From contig SCFO01000001.1 of assembly GCA_004078665.1 (NCBI GenBank), positions 770,377-834,376 on the forward strand: a stretch of DNA of 64,000 nucleotides, given 5' to 3'. The translations under genes and the position numbers were made by a program. Under the pieces are notes generated by a model that saw nothing but the letters and a program-made list of their open reading frames with translations, searched no databases and was not told the origin of the DNA. Origin of the DNA: Halobacillus fulvus. GTDB lineage: Bacteria > Bacillota > Bacilli > Bacillales > Halobacillaceae. This document shows, piece after piece, positions 26,750-36,924 of this stretch (position 1 is the first letter of the stretch; every line of letters starts with the position of its first letter).

Positions 26750-27649
26750 TCATTTATTGGCTCTTGGATGGCTGTTCATATAAACCTCTCGCAGCCGGTC
26801 TTTCGTTACGTGCGTATAGATTTGGGTGGAGGACAACTGTTCATGACCGAGCAGTTCTTGAACCGCTCTCAAATCCGCTCCGGCATTCAGTAAATGCGTG
26901 GCAAAAGAATGCCTCAGCTTGTGCGGTTTAATTTTGACAGTCAACGCCGTCTTCTCCACCATTTTATTTAAAATCATCCGGATGCCTCTCGCGGTCAAAG
27001 GCCCACCTCTAGCATTGAGGAACAAAGCCTCTGTCGGATGCTTCGCCTTAGCAGCGAGCTCGGCTCTTCCTTGTTCGATATACGTACTCAACGCTTGACT
27101 CGCCAAATCACCGAAGGGGGTATATCTTTCCTTATTCCCTTTTCCGTGAATCAAAATCGTCGATAATGAAAAATCGAGATCCGCACGCTTGATTTTGGTA
27201 CATTCACTGACACGGATTCCGGTTCCATATAACAATTCGAGAAGCGCCTGATCTCTCTGTCCAGTCGGAGTAGACAAATCACTGACCTCAAACAGCTCTC
27301 GCAGCTCTTCCTCATAAAAAAACTCCGGGATCAATTTGTCACCCTTTGGCAGACTAACGTTTAAGAACGGGTTATGGTTGATCCAATCCTCTCGCTCTAA
27401 AAAGCGGTAAAAGCTGCGGAGACTTGATACTTTCCTTGAAATCGATCGCCTCGACAGACCTTTTTCATGGAGTTCAGACAGAAAAATACGAAGATCCGAA
27501 TATTCACAGTCTTTCAAATTCACCTGCTGCCTAATCAGGAATTCTAAAAATTCATCAACATCTCTGGCATAATGCTCCACCGTGAGCGGAGAAGCGTTTT
27601 TTTCTATTTGCAAGTACTCTATGAACTTACTTTTCTCGGTATTCTTCAT
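26750..27649 (-). CDS. xerC: Tyrosine recombinase XerC (CodV)
   Basis: XerC with XerD resolves chromosome dimers at dif. The 299 residues have the SAM-like core-binding N domain (FIEYLQIEKNASPLTVEHYARDVDEFLEF) and the catalytic domain with Arg in GTGIRVSE, HKLRHSFATHLLNAG, LGHEQLSSTQIYTHV (last Tyr is the nucleophile). The ATG at 27649 has GAGGTGG upstream. First gene of the codVWXY unit; in B. subtilis trmFO lies directly upstream, but not here. Confidence 0.95.
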   Translation of the reverse strand: MKNTEKSKFIEYLQIEKNASPLTVEHYARDVDEFLEFLIRQQVNLKDCEYSDLRIFLSELHEKGLSRRSISRKVSSLRSFYRFLEREDWINHNPFLNVSLPKGDKLIPEFFYEEELRELFEVSDLSTPTGQRDQALLELLYGTGIRVSECTKIKRADLDFSLSTILIHGKGNKERYTPFGDLASQALSTYIEQGRAELAAKAKHPTEALFLNARGGPLTARGIRMILNKMVEKTALTVKIKPHKLRHSFATHLLNAGADLRAVQELLGHEQLSSTQIYTHVTKDRLREVYMNSHPRANK

Positions 27650-27673
27650 TTTCCACCTCACAAAGGCGTTTAA

Positions 27674-27703
27674 ATTTTATCACACTTTTTCAAGACATCA
27701 CAA
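27674..27703 (-). promoter_or_regulatory. Candidate sigma-A promoter of xerC-hslV-hslU-codY
   Basis: TTGTGA (27703-27698) and TAAAAT (27679-27674) lie 18 bases apart on the minus strand, with an AT-rich spacer. The transcript would start about 20 bases ahead of xerC. B. subtilis also has a promoter ahead of codV. Confidence 0.5.
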
Positions 27704-27868
27704 TGGATTTAATAAAAATGTAACAAAATTCTGAATTGTTTCCAAGTATTCGCTTGAAAACGAATTTGTTCTGTTTATGGAGCCGTTCGCTTCTACACTG
27801 ACAAGTATGTAGACTTACCAAAGCGTAATTATATCGGTCCTGTTTCCCGGTGTCAATTAAAACATGAA

Positions 27869-27900
27869 AGAGCCTATGACATCGTCTTGTCATAGGCTCT
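27869..27900 (-). terminator. Probable topA terminator hairpin
   Basis: A perfect 13-bp stem (AGAGCCTATGACA / TGTCATAGGCTCT) with a 6-base loop. On the minus strand it is followed by TTCATGTTTTAA, a broken T-run. It lies ~155 bases after the topA stop, leaving a long 3' untranslated segment. Confidence 0.6.
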
Positions 27901-28054
27901 CTCCCTTCTATTGAACACCAATTTGAGATCCATGATCTCTCTGTGGGGTTGCCCGTCGTGTGAAGCAGAGAAGGATGATGAGATCTTCCTTCCTCTTGAC
28001 GACGCCAACTTTTCCTTTTCACCGTTAGAGATTGGATCACACACTATTCCATGC

Positions 28055-30130
28055 TTAGGACTGGGGTTCTTCTTTATATTCGCAGCTTGTGCAGGTAATT
28101 TGTGTGCCTTTTTTCGAACGCTTCTCGACGAGTAAGGAGTCACATCGCGGGCAAGGCCGGCTGATCGGCTTATCCCAGGCGATGAAATCGCATTCCGGAT
28201 ACCGCTCACAACCATAGAACGTGCGGTTTTTCTTACTCTTCCGTTCCACGATTTCCCCTTGCTTACACTTCGGACACGTTACATCGATTTTCTTGAGGAT
28301 CGGCTTCGTATTCCGGCACTCCGGGAAGTTTGAGCAGGCAAGGAATTTTCCATACCGGCCCATTTTGTAGACCATCTCATGGCCACACTTCTCACAATCA
28401 ATGCCAGCAGGTTCATCTTTGATTTCAATGTTCTCCATCTCTTTTTCCGCTTTTGTCAGACGCGGTTCGAAGTTTTTATAGAAATCATTGATGATTTGCT
28501 CCCATTCGTGTTCGCCCTCTTCGATCGAGTCGAGATCATCTTCCATCTCTTTTGTGAAGGCGGCATCGATAATCTCAGGGAAATATTCCTTCAGCTGATC
28601 GAGCACAATCTCTCCAAGCTCAGTCGGAATGAATCGTTTGTTATCCAGTGCGACGTAGCCGCGGCGCTGAATCGTATCAAGCGTCGGAGCGTACGTTGAT
28701 GGTCGCCCGATGCCTAGTTCCTCAAGCGTCTTCACAAGACGAGCTTCTGTGTACCTCGGTGGCGGCTGCGTGAAGTGCTGATTCGGCTTGATCTCTTCCG
28801 CCTTCACCGTCATCCCTTCTTCAAGGTGAGGAAGCAGCTTGTCTTTTTCTTTCTTATTGTCATCGCGCCCTTCCACGTACACCTTCATGAACCCTTTGAA
28901 CTTCACTTCGGATCCTGTCGCACGGAATTCGACTCCCTGATTGTAAAGATGGACCGTCATCGTATCCAAGACGGCAGGTGCCATCTGACTCGCGATAAAG
29001 CGTTCCCAGATCAGCTTGTAGAGACGGTACTGATCGCGGGACAGCACGCTTTTGACGGCTTTCGGGTCACGGTTTGCGCCGGTCGGACGGATGGCTTCGT
29101 GAGCATCCTGTGCCCCTTCTTGCTTTTTCGCGGCTTTCGCTTTCGTCAAAAATTCTTCGCCGTAATTTTCTTCGATATATTGTTTCGCTTCGTCCTTGGC
29201 TGTGTTCGAGAGCCTTGTTGAGTCTGTACGCATATAGGTAATCAGACCTGTTGTCCCCTGTTTCCCGCCAAGGTCAATTCCTTCATATAATTGCTGGGCA
29301 ATCATCATCGTCTTCTTCGCCCGGAAGTTCAGCTTACGAGCTGCTTCCTGTTGAAGTGAGGACGTTGTAAATGGTAGGGACGGATTACGGCGACGTTCAC
29401 GTTTATTCACCTTTTCAACGGAGAAGTCTTTGCCCTTCATCCGCTCTTGAATTTTTTTCACGTCGTCTTCCGTCTTCAGTTCCTGCTTTTTCCCTTCTAC
29501 ACCGTAGAAAGATCCATCGAACATTTCCTTGTCTTTTAAGAAATCGGCTTCGATCGTCCAATATTCTTCCGGCTGGAAGTTTTTAATTTCATTTTCTCGA
29601 TCGATGATGATTTTGACGGCAACGGATTGAACCCGGCCGGCACTCAGTCCTTTTTTGACCTTTTTCCACAAAATCGGGCTGATGTTATAGCCGACGAGTC
29701 TGTCGAGGATCCGGCGCGCCTGCTGGGCATCGACCAAGTTGGAATTGATCGAGCGTGGACGCTTGAAGGAATCTTTGATCGCATCTTTCGTAATCTCGTT
29801 GAAGACAACCCGGCAATCCGAATCTTCATCAATGCCAAGACTGTGAGCCAGGTGCCAGGCAATCGCTTCCCCTTCGCGGTCGGGGTCGGCTGCGAGATAG
29901 ACGCGCTTCGCTTTTTTTGCAGCGGTCTTCAATTCTTTCAATACCGGGCCTTTGCCGCGGATGGTAATATACTTCGGTTCAAAGTTTTTTTCTACATCAA
30001 CACCCATCTGACTTTTCGGTAAATCCCGAACGTGTCCGAGGGATGCTTTCACTTTATATTTTTTTCCAAGGTATCGTTCAATCGTCTTTGCTTTTGCAGG
30101 TGATTCAACGATTACTAGATAATCTGCCAT
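28055..30130 (-). CDS. topA: DNA topoisomerase I (TopA)
   Basis: TopA relaxes negative supercoils by single-strand passage. The 691 residues start with the TOPRIM domain ([36 protein letters not shown]), contain the active-site Tyr in [14 protein letters not shown], and end with three zinc-ribbon modules: CEKCGHEM...[15 protein letters not shown]...CERYPEC, and CPRCDSLL...CTSC. The ATG at 30130 has GGGAGGAACAGAA upstream; upstream in-frame Mets lack a ribosome site. Own promoter at 30193-30222. Confidence 0.97.
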   Translation of the reverse strand: MADYLVIVESPAKAKTIERYLGKKYKVKASLGHVRDLPKSQMGVDVEKNFEPKYITIRGKGPVLKELKTAAKKAKRVYLAADPDREGEAIAWHLAHSLGIDEDSDCRVVFNEITKDAIKDSFKRPRSINSNLVDAQQARRILDRLVGYNISPILWKKVKKGLSAGRVQSVAVKIIIDRENEIKNFQPEEYWTIEADFLKDKEMFDGSFYGVEGKKQELKTEDDVKKIQERMKGKDFSVEKVNKRERRRNPSLPFTTSSLQQEAARKLNFRAKKTMMIAQQLYEGIDLGGKQGTTGLITYMRTDSTRLSNTAKDEAKQYIEENYGEEFLTKAKAAKKQEGAQDAHEAIRPTGANRDPKAVKSVLSRDQYRLYKLIWERFIASQMAPAVLDTMTVHLYNQGVEFRATGSEVKFKGFMKVYVEGRDDNKKEKDKLLPHLEEGMTVKAEEIKPNQHFTQPPPRYTEARLVKTLEELGIGRPSTYAPTLDTIQRRGYVALDNKRFIPTELGEIVLDQLKEYFPEIIDAAFTKEMEDDLDSIEEGEHEWEQIINDFYKNFEPRLTKAEKEMENIEIKDEPAGIDCEKCGHEMVYKMGRYGKFLACSNFPECRNTKPILKKIDVTCPKCKQGEIVERKSKKNRTFYGCERYPECDFIAWDKPISRPCPRCDSLLVEKRSKKGTQITCTSCEYKEEPQS

Positions 30131-30192
30131 TTCTGTTCCTCCCATAGAGGTGTATTCGTCTCTGTTTCTCATTCATAAAGTAAATCTTCCCT

Positions 30193-30222
30193 ATTATTAA
30201 ATAGAATGAAACCGTTTGTCAA
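30193..30222 (-). promoter_or_regulatory. Sigma-A promoter of topA
   Basis: A perfect -35 TTGACA (30222-30217) is 18 bases from AATAAT (30198-30193), 5/6 of the -10 consensus, on the minus strand. It lies in the 161-base gap after dprA and would start a transcript ~55 bases ahead of topA. Confidence 0.65.
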
Positions 30223-30291
30223 ACATAGGAATAGGGATTTTGACGTTTTTTGATTCATTTCTCATACAGACTGTAACACTTTCGCAACATT

Positions 30292-31173
30292 TTATTCAAA
30301 TTTTTCAGACCATTCGCTCAGTAAATCTTCAGGTCTATGGACAAGCGTCGCTCCGTCGTTGATCATCTGGTGACAGCCTTCACTCGTCGGGGATAACGGC
30401 CTTCCAGGCATGGCGTAGACCTCTCTTCCCTGTTCAAGTGCCTGATCGACCGTAATTTGCGAGCCGCTTTTTACCCTTGCTTCGACGACAAAAGTAGCAG
30501 GGGTCAGACCTGAGATGAGCCGGTTGCGTTCAGGGAAATGATATTTTTGCGGTCTGCGGTCCGGAGAATACTCGCTGATGACGAGATGATCGCGAGCGAT
30601 TTTCCGGTATAAGTCTATGTCGTTCTTTGGATAGATATGCTGAAATCCTGAGCCGAGGATCGCAATGGTCGTACCGCCGTGGGTGATGGCGAGCTTATGA
30701 GCGTACTGATCCACACCTTTGGCCATTCCACTTACAATCGTGTAGCCTTTTTCAATGACAGGGGGCAAAAGGGTTCTCATGCCCTGATAGCCGTCTTTAG
30801 AAGGCGTGCGGGTACCGATCACACTGAGGGAAAGGCTGGTTGAGAGAATATCGGGATTTCCTTGGAGGTAAAGGACATAAGGAGGGTCGGGAATGGTCCG
30901 CAACAGGTCAGGGTATGTTTCGTCAAATAACGTCACAAGTTGGTAGGTGTGTAAAAATGTGTCGAGTTTCTTCATTATATTTGGGTGATGGATGTATTGA
31001 TGGATGGCGGTCGCACGAATCAGGGGAAGTTGAAAGTGTGAGGAGAGTTCCTGTGGGGTGAGGCGGAACGGAAGAAGCAGTTCAGGATCTGCCTGGAACA
31101 TTTTGGCAAGGAGCGGTCTCGTGACATTGGGCGAGTCGTGGAGGCGTAATAGTCGAATTTTTCGTTGATTCAT
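30292..31173 (-). CDS. dprA: DNA-processing protein DprA (Smf)
   Basis: DprA loads RecA on incoming single-stranded DNA during transformation. The 293 residues have an N-terminal helical part and the Rossmann-like core with SVIGTRTPSKDGYQGM, GYTIVSGMAKGVDQYAHKLAI, GGTTIAILGSGFQHIYP and FPERNRLISGLTPATFVVEA. It lacks a long C-terminal winged-helix (DML1) domain, as in other Bacillota. Order sucD-dprA-topA is conserved. Confidence 0.96.
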   Translation of the reverse strand: MNQRKIRLLRLHDSPNVTRPLLAKMFQADPELLLPFRLTPQELSSHFQLPLIRATAIHQYIHHPNIMKKLDTFLHTYQLVTLFDETYPDLLRTIPDPPYVLYLQGNPDILSTSLSLSVIGTRTPSKDGYQGMRTLLPPVIEKGYTIVSGMAKGVDQYAHKLAITHGGTTIAILGSGFQHIYPKNDIDLYRKIARDHLVISEYSPDRRPQKYHFPERNRLISGLTPATFVVEARVKSGSQITVDQALEQGREVYAMPGRPLSPTSEGCHQMINDGATLVHRPEDLLSEWSEKFE

Positions 31174-31201
31174 AGTGTCCCTCTTTTCATGGATAGACCG
31201 A

Positions 31202-31228
31202 GAACCGTGCTGAATCCCAGCACGGTTC
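31202..31228. terminator. Hairpin after sucD, terminator-like but without a T-run
   Basis: A perfect 11-bp stem GAACCGTGCTG / CAGCACGGTTC with a 5-base loop lies in the sucD-dprA gap. Neither strand has a good T-run after it, so it may be a 3'-end-stabilising hairpin or a Rho-independent terminator of low strength. Confidence 0.45.
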
Positions 31229-31249
31229 CCTGTCCTTATTCCTTTAGAT

Positions 31250-32152
31250 TTAATGCGTTTTGCAGATTTCGAAAAGGTCTTCCTTTTTCAAAACGTTGAT
31301 CAACGTTTCGCCCATGACGGAAGGCGTTTCCGCCACTTCAATTCCGCATTCGTTCATGACGCGGATCTTCTCATCTGCCGTCCCTTTTCCGCCGGAAATG
31401 ATGGCACCAGCGTGTCCCATACGTTTTCCTGGAGGAGCCGTACGTCCGCCGATGAAGCCGACGACAGGCTTGTTCATATTGGCTTTCACCCATTCAGCCG
31501 CTTCTTCCTCGGCTGTACCACCGATTTCACCAATCATGATGACCGCTTTCGTATCTTCATCCTCATTGAAGGCTTTCAATACGTCGATAAAATCTGTTCC
31601 GTTGACCGGGTCTCCCCCGATTCCAACGGCTGTCGATTGGCCGACACCTGCTTCTGAAAGCTGGTGAACCGCTTCGTACGTCAACGTACCAGAGCGGGAA
31701 ACGACACCGACGTGGCCTTTTTTATGAATGTAACCAGGCATGATGCCGATTTTACATTCGTCCGGTGTGATGACACCCGGACAGTTCGGTCCGACAAGGC
31801 GCGTTTTCTTGCCTGCCATGTAACGCTTCACCTTGACCATATCAAGAACCGGAATATGCTCCGTGATACAAATGGCAAGATCAAGCTCTGCATCTGTCGC
31901 TTCCATGATCGCATCCGCTGCGAATGGAGCTGGCACGTAAATGACGGAAGCATTCGCTCCTGTCTTTTCGACAGCTTCAGAAACGGTGTTGAAGACTGGA
32001 ATCCCTTCCACCTCTGTGCCGCCTTTACCTGGGGTTACACCACCGACGATCTGTGTGCCGTATTCAACCATCTGTTTCGTATGGAAAAGGGCTGTGGAGC
32101 CTGTAATCCCTTGTACAATTACTTTTGTATCTTTATTAATGAATACACTCAT
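31250..32152 (-). CDS. sucD: Succinate-CoA ligase, alpha subunit (SucD)
   Basis: SucD forms with SucC the TCA-cycle enzyme that makes ATP/GTP from succinyl-CoA. The 300 residues have the CoA-binding Rossmann domain ([28 protein letters not shown]), [13 protein letters not shown], and the phosphohistidine loop with His247 ([16 protein letters not shown]). It follows sucC by 18 bases with GGCGGGG as ribosome site. Confidence 0.97.
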   Translation of the reverse strand: MSVFINKDTKVIVQGITGSTALFHTKQMVEYGTQIVGGVTPGKGGTEVEGIPVFNTVSEAVEKTGANASVIYVPAPFAADAIMEATDAELDLAICITEHIPVLDMVKVKRYMAGKKTRLVGPNCPGVITPDECKIGIMPGYIHKKGHVGVVSRSGTLTYEAVHQLSEAGVGQSTAVGIGGDPVNGTDFIDVLKAFNEDEDTKAVIMIGEIGGTAEEEAAEWVKANMNKPVVGFIGGRTAPPGKRMGHAGAIISGGKGTADEKIRVMNECGIEVAETPSVMGETLINVLKKEDLFEICKTH

Positions 32153-32170
32153 CTGATTTCCCCGCCTTTC

Positions 32171-33331
<1,161 letters not shown>

Positions 33332-33617
33332 GTTTCATCCTCCCATCAAATTTCACTGCATTTCCATTGTATAAAAAAACGCTATCAATTGTCCATACAA
33401 ACACGGATTTCTGTCGAAAAGTTCAGACAAGTTGACAGTATATTTATTATGTAAACATATGACTGGTATGCTATGAAGGGAAAATTTATTGACGAGCTTA
33501 TAAAAATCTTGACCAAACCAAAATATGTATTCTGTTACATTCATTACAATTTTTATGGTATGATCTTCTCAACATCTTTTTTGATAACGAGAAAATTCAG
33601 GTAAATGGAGAGTTGAT
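33332..33617. other. Divergent intergenic region between sucC and a small membrane protein gene
   Basis: The AT-rich 286-base gap holds the sucCD promoter on the minus strand and a possible extended -10 (TGGTATGAT, 33555-33563) for the plus-strand gene at 33618, without a good -35. A 63-codon minus-strand frame at 33353-33544 covers the sucCD promoter and lacks a ribosome site; I do not call it. Confidence 0.55.
33366..33395 (-). promoter_or_regulatory. Sigma-A promoter of sucCD
   Basis: TGGACA (33395-33390) and TACAAT (33371-33366) are 18 bases apart on the minus strand, each 5/6 of consensus. Transcription would begin about 25 bases ahead of the sucC ATG. I saw no cre near it. Confidence 0.65.
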
Positions 33618-33836
33618 ATGGAAGTTATAATAGCAAGTGCTTTTTCCATCCTTATCGTTTTAAATTGTGTGGTTGCCATGATGAAGGTATTGTCGATTGC
33701 AGAGGACCGGAAAGAAATTTCCCGCATCAAACGAATGACCTATTCAACTATAGTCCTCGGGGCTGGTATCGCGATTTCTGCTGTGATTCCTTCGCTTTAC
33801 AGCCATATGTATCCCTTGCTCGTTTCGTTCCTATGA
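33618..33836 (+). CDS. Small two-helix membrane protein, unknown function
   Basis: A 72-residue protein with two hydrophobic segments (about 1-23 and 45-70) separated by a short charged loop (EDRKEISRIKRM). The ATG has GGAGAG 5-7 bases upstream. It is one of few plus-strand genes in the first 48 kb, placed between sucC and ylqH. I do not recognise the family. The good ribosome site, membrane topology and the terminator just downstream support it as real. Confidence 0.6.
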   Translation: MEVIIASAFSILIVLNCVVAMMKVLSIAEDRKEISRIKRMTYSTIVLGAGIAISAVIPSLYSHMYPLLVSFL

Positions 33837-33857
33837 AATTAAATCCAAACGTCAAAA

Positions 33858-33881
33858 GGCCCGGCTGTTAACAGCCGGGCC
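33858..33881. terminator. Bidirectional terminator between the 33618 gene and ylqH
   Basis: A 24-base perfect palindrome built from GGCCCGGCTGTT and its complement forms a GC-rich stem. On the minus strand TTTTGACG follows; on the plus strand TCTCTCGTG follows. It lies between convergent genes ending at 33836 (+) and 33896 (-). Confidence 0.8.
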
Positions 33882-33895
33882 TCTCTCGTGTACTC

Positions 33896-34165
33896 CTATT
33901 TTTTCAGCTCCTGATCGGACTTATAAATGAATGCGAACACTTCCGCTACCACTAAATAAAGCTCTTCCGGGATTTGTTCATTGATGTTCAATTCAGAGAG
34001 CAGTTCGACTAGTGAAGCATCTTCCTGAACCGGAATATCGTGCTCTTTCGCCCGTTCCAATATGTTATCCGCCACATAGCCCTTTCCTTTCGCAACCACT
34101 CTAGGAGCCGCCTGCTGTTCTGTCTCGTAATGAAGCGCGATCGCTTCCTTCCTCTTCTCCTTCAT
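33896..34165 (-). CDS. ylqH: FlhB C-terminal-domain-like protein (FlhX/YlqH)
   Basis: The 89 residues align along their length with the FlhB-CCC part of the FlhB at 6633-7718, e.g. VVAKGKGYVADNILERAKEHDIPV against VVAKGVDFVAQKIKEVAKANDVMM. The protein starts just where FlhB continues after the cleaved NPTH, so it resembles a pre-cleaved FlhB fragment. Related proteins (FlhX) can replace the cleaved FlhB part in some bacteria. The gene overlaps the FliK-like gene upstream by four bases. Confidence 0.85.
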   Translation of the reverse strand: MKEKRKEAIALHYETEQQAAPRVVAKGKGYVADNILERAKEHDIPVQEDASLVELLSELNINEQIPEELYLVVAEVFAFIYKSDQELKK

Positions 34166-35979
34166 ATCCGGAAATCCACCCCTTTACCACCTAGCGTGCT
34201 CATTCCGTTCCCCCGCTGCTTATGCGCTACGTTCATCGGCTTGATCCATACACTGCCGAGCTGATACCCAAGCTGGTCCAGCCCTTTTTGTAACGCCAGT
34301 TTATACGTATCGACAACAGACTCGATTCGATCATGATCATTATAGACCGTGACGGCGACGTTGCGCTCGACAATCGTCAAATCGATCACCGTTTCTTTTA
34401 TTTGTTCGAGCGATAGAAAAAAGAGAATGTGGCATGAATCCGCGTCCATTTCCCCTTGCCTCGTTTTCCTTCCCTCCATCTGCATATGGATATCCTTCAC
34501 AGCTCCGAGCATTTCACCGGGAAATTGCAGCGCGACCTGCAAGGTTTGGGACGTTTCGGTATGTGCGGTCAATTGGATGCCGTTCAAGAAAGAAACCATC
34601 TGTCTTGCTGCTTCCGGACGGACCGCAGATTGAGGATCCTGTAAACTGGCGAGAAGCGTCGACTTTAGACTTCCCGAACTTTCATAGCCTTTTTTCAAAA
34701 ACGCTTCATCCTGGATGCCTGATAAGTCGAGCATCGCTTTCATTTTCAAAAAAACCCCGTCCCTGATCTGTGGAGGGAATTCATGCGAAAGCCGGCTAGT
34801 CCACTCCGTTAAGGCGACTTTTTCAGCGGGTGGAAGCTGATGGGCTTGTAACGTCTGAAAGGCTCTGAGAAGTGGTTCTGGAATTGAAAAATTCCGTTGT
34901 GCCGGTGGCTTCATCACTAGGATTTCAGCCGCAGGACGGAACGCTTCCGGAAGCAGCGGGAGGATCTTCTGGAACGTCCCTTTTTCCTGTAAGGCCTGAT
35001 GATCCTTCGAAAAAAGAGCGGATGGGGCTTCTTGCGAAAGGTGAGCGACCCACCTCGTAAACATCTGCCGCTCCGATTTACTTAAAGGGATTTGTTCATC
35101 CATCAGCTGCTTCATATGCTGAGCCATCGCTTCGGGTTTGACGGGAAGCGGCGGGGCTTCTTGATTGGCACGATTCAGGATATGGTCATAGTCCTGGTTC
35201 GTTAGACGGCTAGAGAGATCATGTCCTGACCAGTGCTGCCACGCCTTTTGAAACGCTGGATATGTATGATCGGTCATCCCTGCCTTTTGAAACAGGGAAT
35301 GGGACACGCGGCTTCCTTGCGAGAGTTCCGTCATGATCCGGAGCGCTGAGGACTCCTGGAACGATAGCGGCGGGGCTGTCCCTTTCATTTGAGCCAAAAA
35401 CTGAGCCAGCCGTTTATCATTGACCGTAACAGGCGAAGTATCCAACGGAATCAACTGAGACATTCCTGACGTGCGTCTCATCATCAGAGCATCGAATATA
35501 GCGGGACGGATAGGCAGCTTGCGTTCAAACATTTCGAGCAGGACTTGTTTGGCTACAGGCTTTTCATTCGTTTGCTCCAGCAGCTGAAGCGCCTGCTTGA
35601 CCTCCGCCGTTCGGAACGGTATGTCCATTTTCATAAGCGACCGGACGAAGTCAGCCGCTTCTCCGGAGCTTTTGATTCCGAGCTTCGCCAGTAATTGGTG
35701 AAAAGAAGAGGCATTTGTAGTTGCTAGCCTTGAGATCAACTTCAAATGGAGCACCTCGTCCTTGGTGGATGCCTGGAATAAATAACTCTGCCCTTTCGTT
35801 AGCGCGCTTTCCAGCTGGGCCTCCATCCTCTGACTTCCTATCTGGACAATCGCCTTATTCCCTGGCAATATGTCGATGACTTTCGCTTGAACCATTTGAC
35901 CTGATTTCGGGGCATTCGTCACGGACCCTGCGGGAAGCGCCCGGATCAAACTCGATATCCATGCATTCAATTTCATCAT
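34162..35979 (-). CDS. ylqG: FliK-like large protein (YlqG), function unknown
   Basis: A 605-residue protein at the position of B. subtilis ylqG. The N-terminal ~60 residues look like a small beta domain (MVQAKVIDILPGNKAIVQIGSQRMEAQL). The middle is Gln/Leu/Ala-rich helix. The C-terminal part (about 470-590) resembles the FliK C-domain pattern: FPGEMLGAVKDIHMQMEGRK, then LDLTIVERNVAVTVYNDHD-like strands. It is translationally coupled to the FlhB-C-like gene. This pairing suggests a link to type III export, but no function is proven. Start is uncertain (tandem ATGs or a TTG nine bases on). Confidence 0.75.
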   Translation of the reverse strand: MMKLNAWISSLIRALPAGSVTNAPKSGQMVQAKVIDILPGNKAIVQIGSQRMEAQLESALTKGQSYLFQASTKDEVLHLKLISRLATTNASSFHQLLAKLGIKSSGEAADFVRSLMKMDIPFRTAEVKQALQLLEQTNEKPVAKQVLLEMFERKLPIRPAIFDALMMRRTSGMSQLIPLDTSPVTVNDKRLAQFLAQMKGTAPPLSFQESSALRIMTELSQGSRVSHSLFQKAGMTDHTYPAFQKAWQHWSGHDLSSRLTNQDYDHILNRANQEAPPLPVKPEAMAQHMKQLMDEQIPLSKSERQMFTRWVAHLSQEAPSALFSKDHQALQEKGTFQKILPLLPEAFRPAAEILVMKPPAQRNFSIPEPLLRAFQTLQAHQLPPAEKVALTEWTSRLSHEFPPQIRDGVFLKMKAMLDLSGIQDEAFLKKGYESSGSLKSTLLASLQDPQSAVRPEAARQMVSFLNGIQLTAHTETSQTLQVALQFPGEMLGAVKDIHMQMEGRKTRQGEMDADSCHILFFLSLEQIKETVIDLTIVERNVAVTVYNDHDRIESVVDTYKLALQKGLDQLGYQLGSVWIKPMNVAHKQRGNGMSTLGGKGVDFRI

Positions 35980-36027
35980 CCCTCCAGCTTCTGTAAACGA
36001 GTCATCAGAAGCCGAAACGCCTCATGA

Positions 36028-36789
36028 TCACTTGTTCAGTACTTCTCTTACAGGTGAAAAACTGCGGCGGTGATGAGCCGTCGCTCCGAACTCTTCCAGG
36101 GCTTGTAAGTGTTCTTTCGTTCCGTAGCCTTGATTGGACTTGAATTGATACGCCGGATACGCCTCGTGAAGTTCTGCCATATACCGATCCCTTGTTACTT
36201 TGGCGATGATACTCGCCGCAGCAATTGACACGCTGCGCTGATCTCCCTTGACGATACTTTGCTGGGAGGTCTCCATATCAAGCTCCATGGCGTCGATCAG
36301 CAGGTGATCCGGCTTCTGATTAAGGGCAGCAACCGCACGCTTCATAGCAAGCTTTGTCGCCTGGTAAATATTGTGCTGGTCGATCTCTTCACTGCTCACA
36401 ATTCCGGCTCCCCAGTCAGCGCCCTCCTGTATGATCGAATAAAACTGTTCACGCTTCTCAAGCGAAAGCTTCTTGGAATCGTTCAGCCCCTCTAAATAAA
36501 AATCCTCCGGCAAAATGACGGCTCCGGCCACAACAGGACCTGCTAAAGGCCCGCGTCCAGCTTCATCGATGCCGGCAATGACGGATTTCCCCTGCCGAAA
36601 CGCCTCGTATTCAAAACTCTTCATGTCTTCATACTGGTTTTTCAAGTCTTCTTTTTTTTGCTGAGCCGCTTCATACTGGTGGATCAGCTTTTGAACACCT
36701 TTCCGTTTATCTGTTTTTAACGTTTCAATTTCTTCTGTCGTCAGTGATTCTTGCACAAATTTTTGTTTAATTTCTGAGATCGAAGCCAT
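36028..36789 (-). CDS. rnhB: Ribonuclease HII (RnhB)
   Basis: RNase HII removes ribonucleotides misincorporated in DNA. The 253 residues have an N-terminal substrate-binding region of ~70 residues typical of Bacillus RnhB, then the catalytic core with GIDEAGRGPLAGPVVAGAVIL (D75, E76), LIDAMELDM and SIAAASIIAKVTRD. GGGAG precedes the ATG. Confidence 0.97.
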   Translation of the reverse strand: MASISEIKQKFVQESLTTEEIETLKTDKRKGVQKLIHQYEAAQQKKEDLKNQYEDMKSFEYEAFRQGKSVIAGIDEAGRGPLAGPVVAGAVILPEDFYLEGLNDSKKLSLEKREQFYSIIQEGADWGAGIVSSEEIDQHNIYQATKLAMKRAVAALNQKPDHLLIDAMELDMETSQQSIVKGDQRSVSIAAASIIAKVTRDRYMAELHEAYPAYQFKSNQGYGTKEHLQALEEFGATAHHRRSFSPVREVLNK

Positions 36790-36924
36790 CGTTCGGCTCC
36801 CTCCCTTTCTTTTGTTATCGGATGGTTCTCTTAGAGAGTGTAGAATGAAAAAAGAAAACGCAAAGTGATGGGTTCACAATGCGCTCTCCTTATCGTTATC
36901 TTTTGATACCTTAGACGGACAGTC

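Larger units (their letters stand above)
27650..28054. other. Intergenic region between topA and xerC (trmFO site in relatives)
   Basis: These ~405 bases hold the xerC promoter (27674-27703) and a topA-side hairpin (27869-27900). I looked for TrmFO remnants (N-terminal GxGxxG flavin motif, NVNFG-like segments) in all frames and found none. Reading frames of 110-116 codons on the minus strand here are Arg/Ser-rich, overlap the 3' end of topA or the hairpin, and have no ribosome site. Confidence 0.6.

Noticed and set aside
27690-28040. Minus-strand frame of 116 codons between topA and xerC, possible TrmFO remnant
   Set aside because: No flavin-binding or TrmFO motifs, no ribosome site, spans the 27869-27900 hairpin and the xerC promoter region.
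27874-28215. Minus-strand frame overlapping the topA 3' end
   Set aside because: More than half overlaps TopA zinc-ribbon codons in another frame; ends in the terminator hairpin.
33353-33544. Minus-strand frame of 63 codons upstream of sucC
   Set aside because: Covers the sucCD promoter, lacks a Shine-Dalgarno and has no family features.
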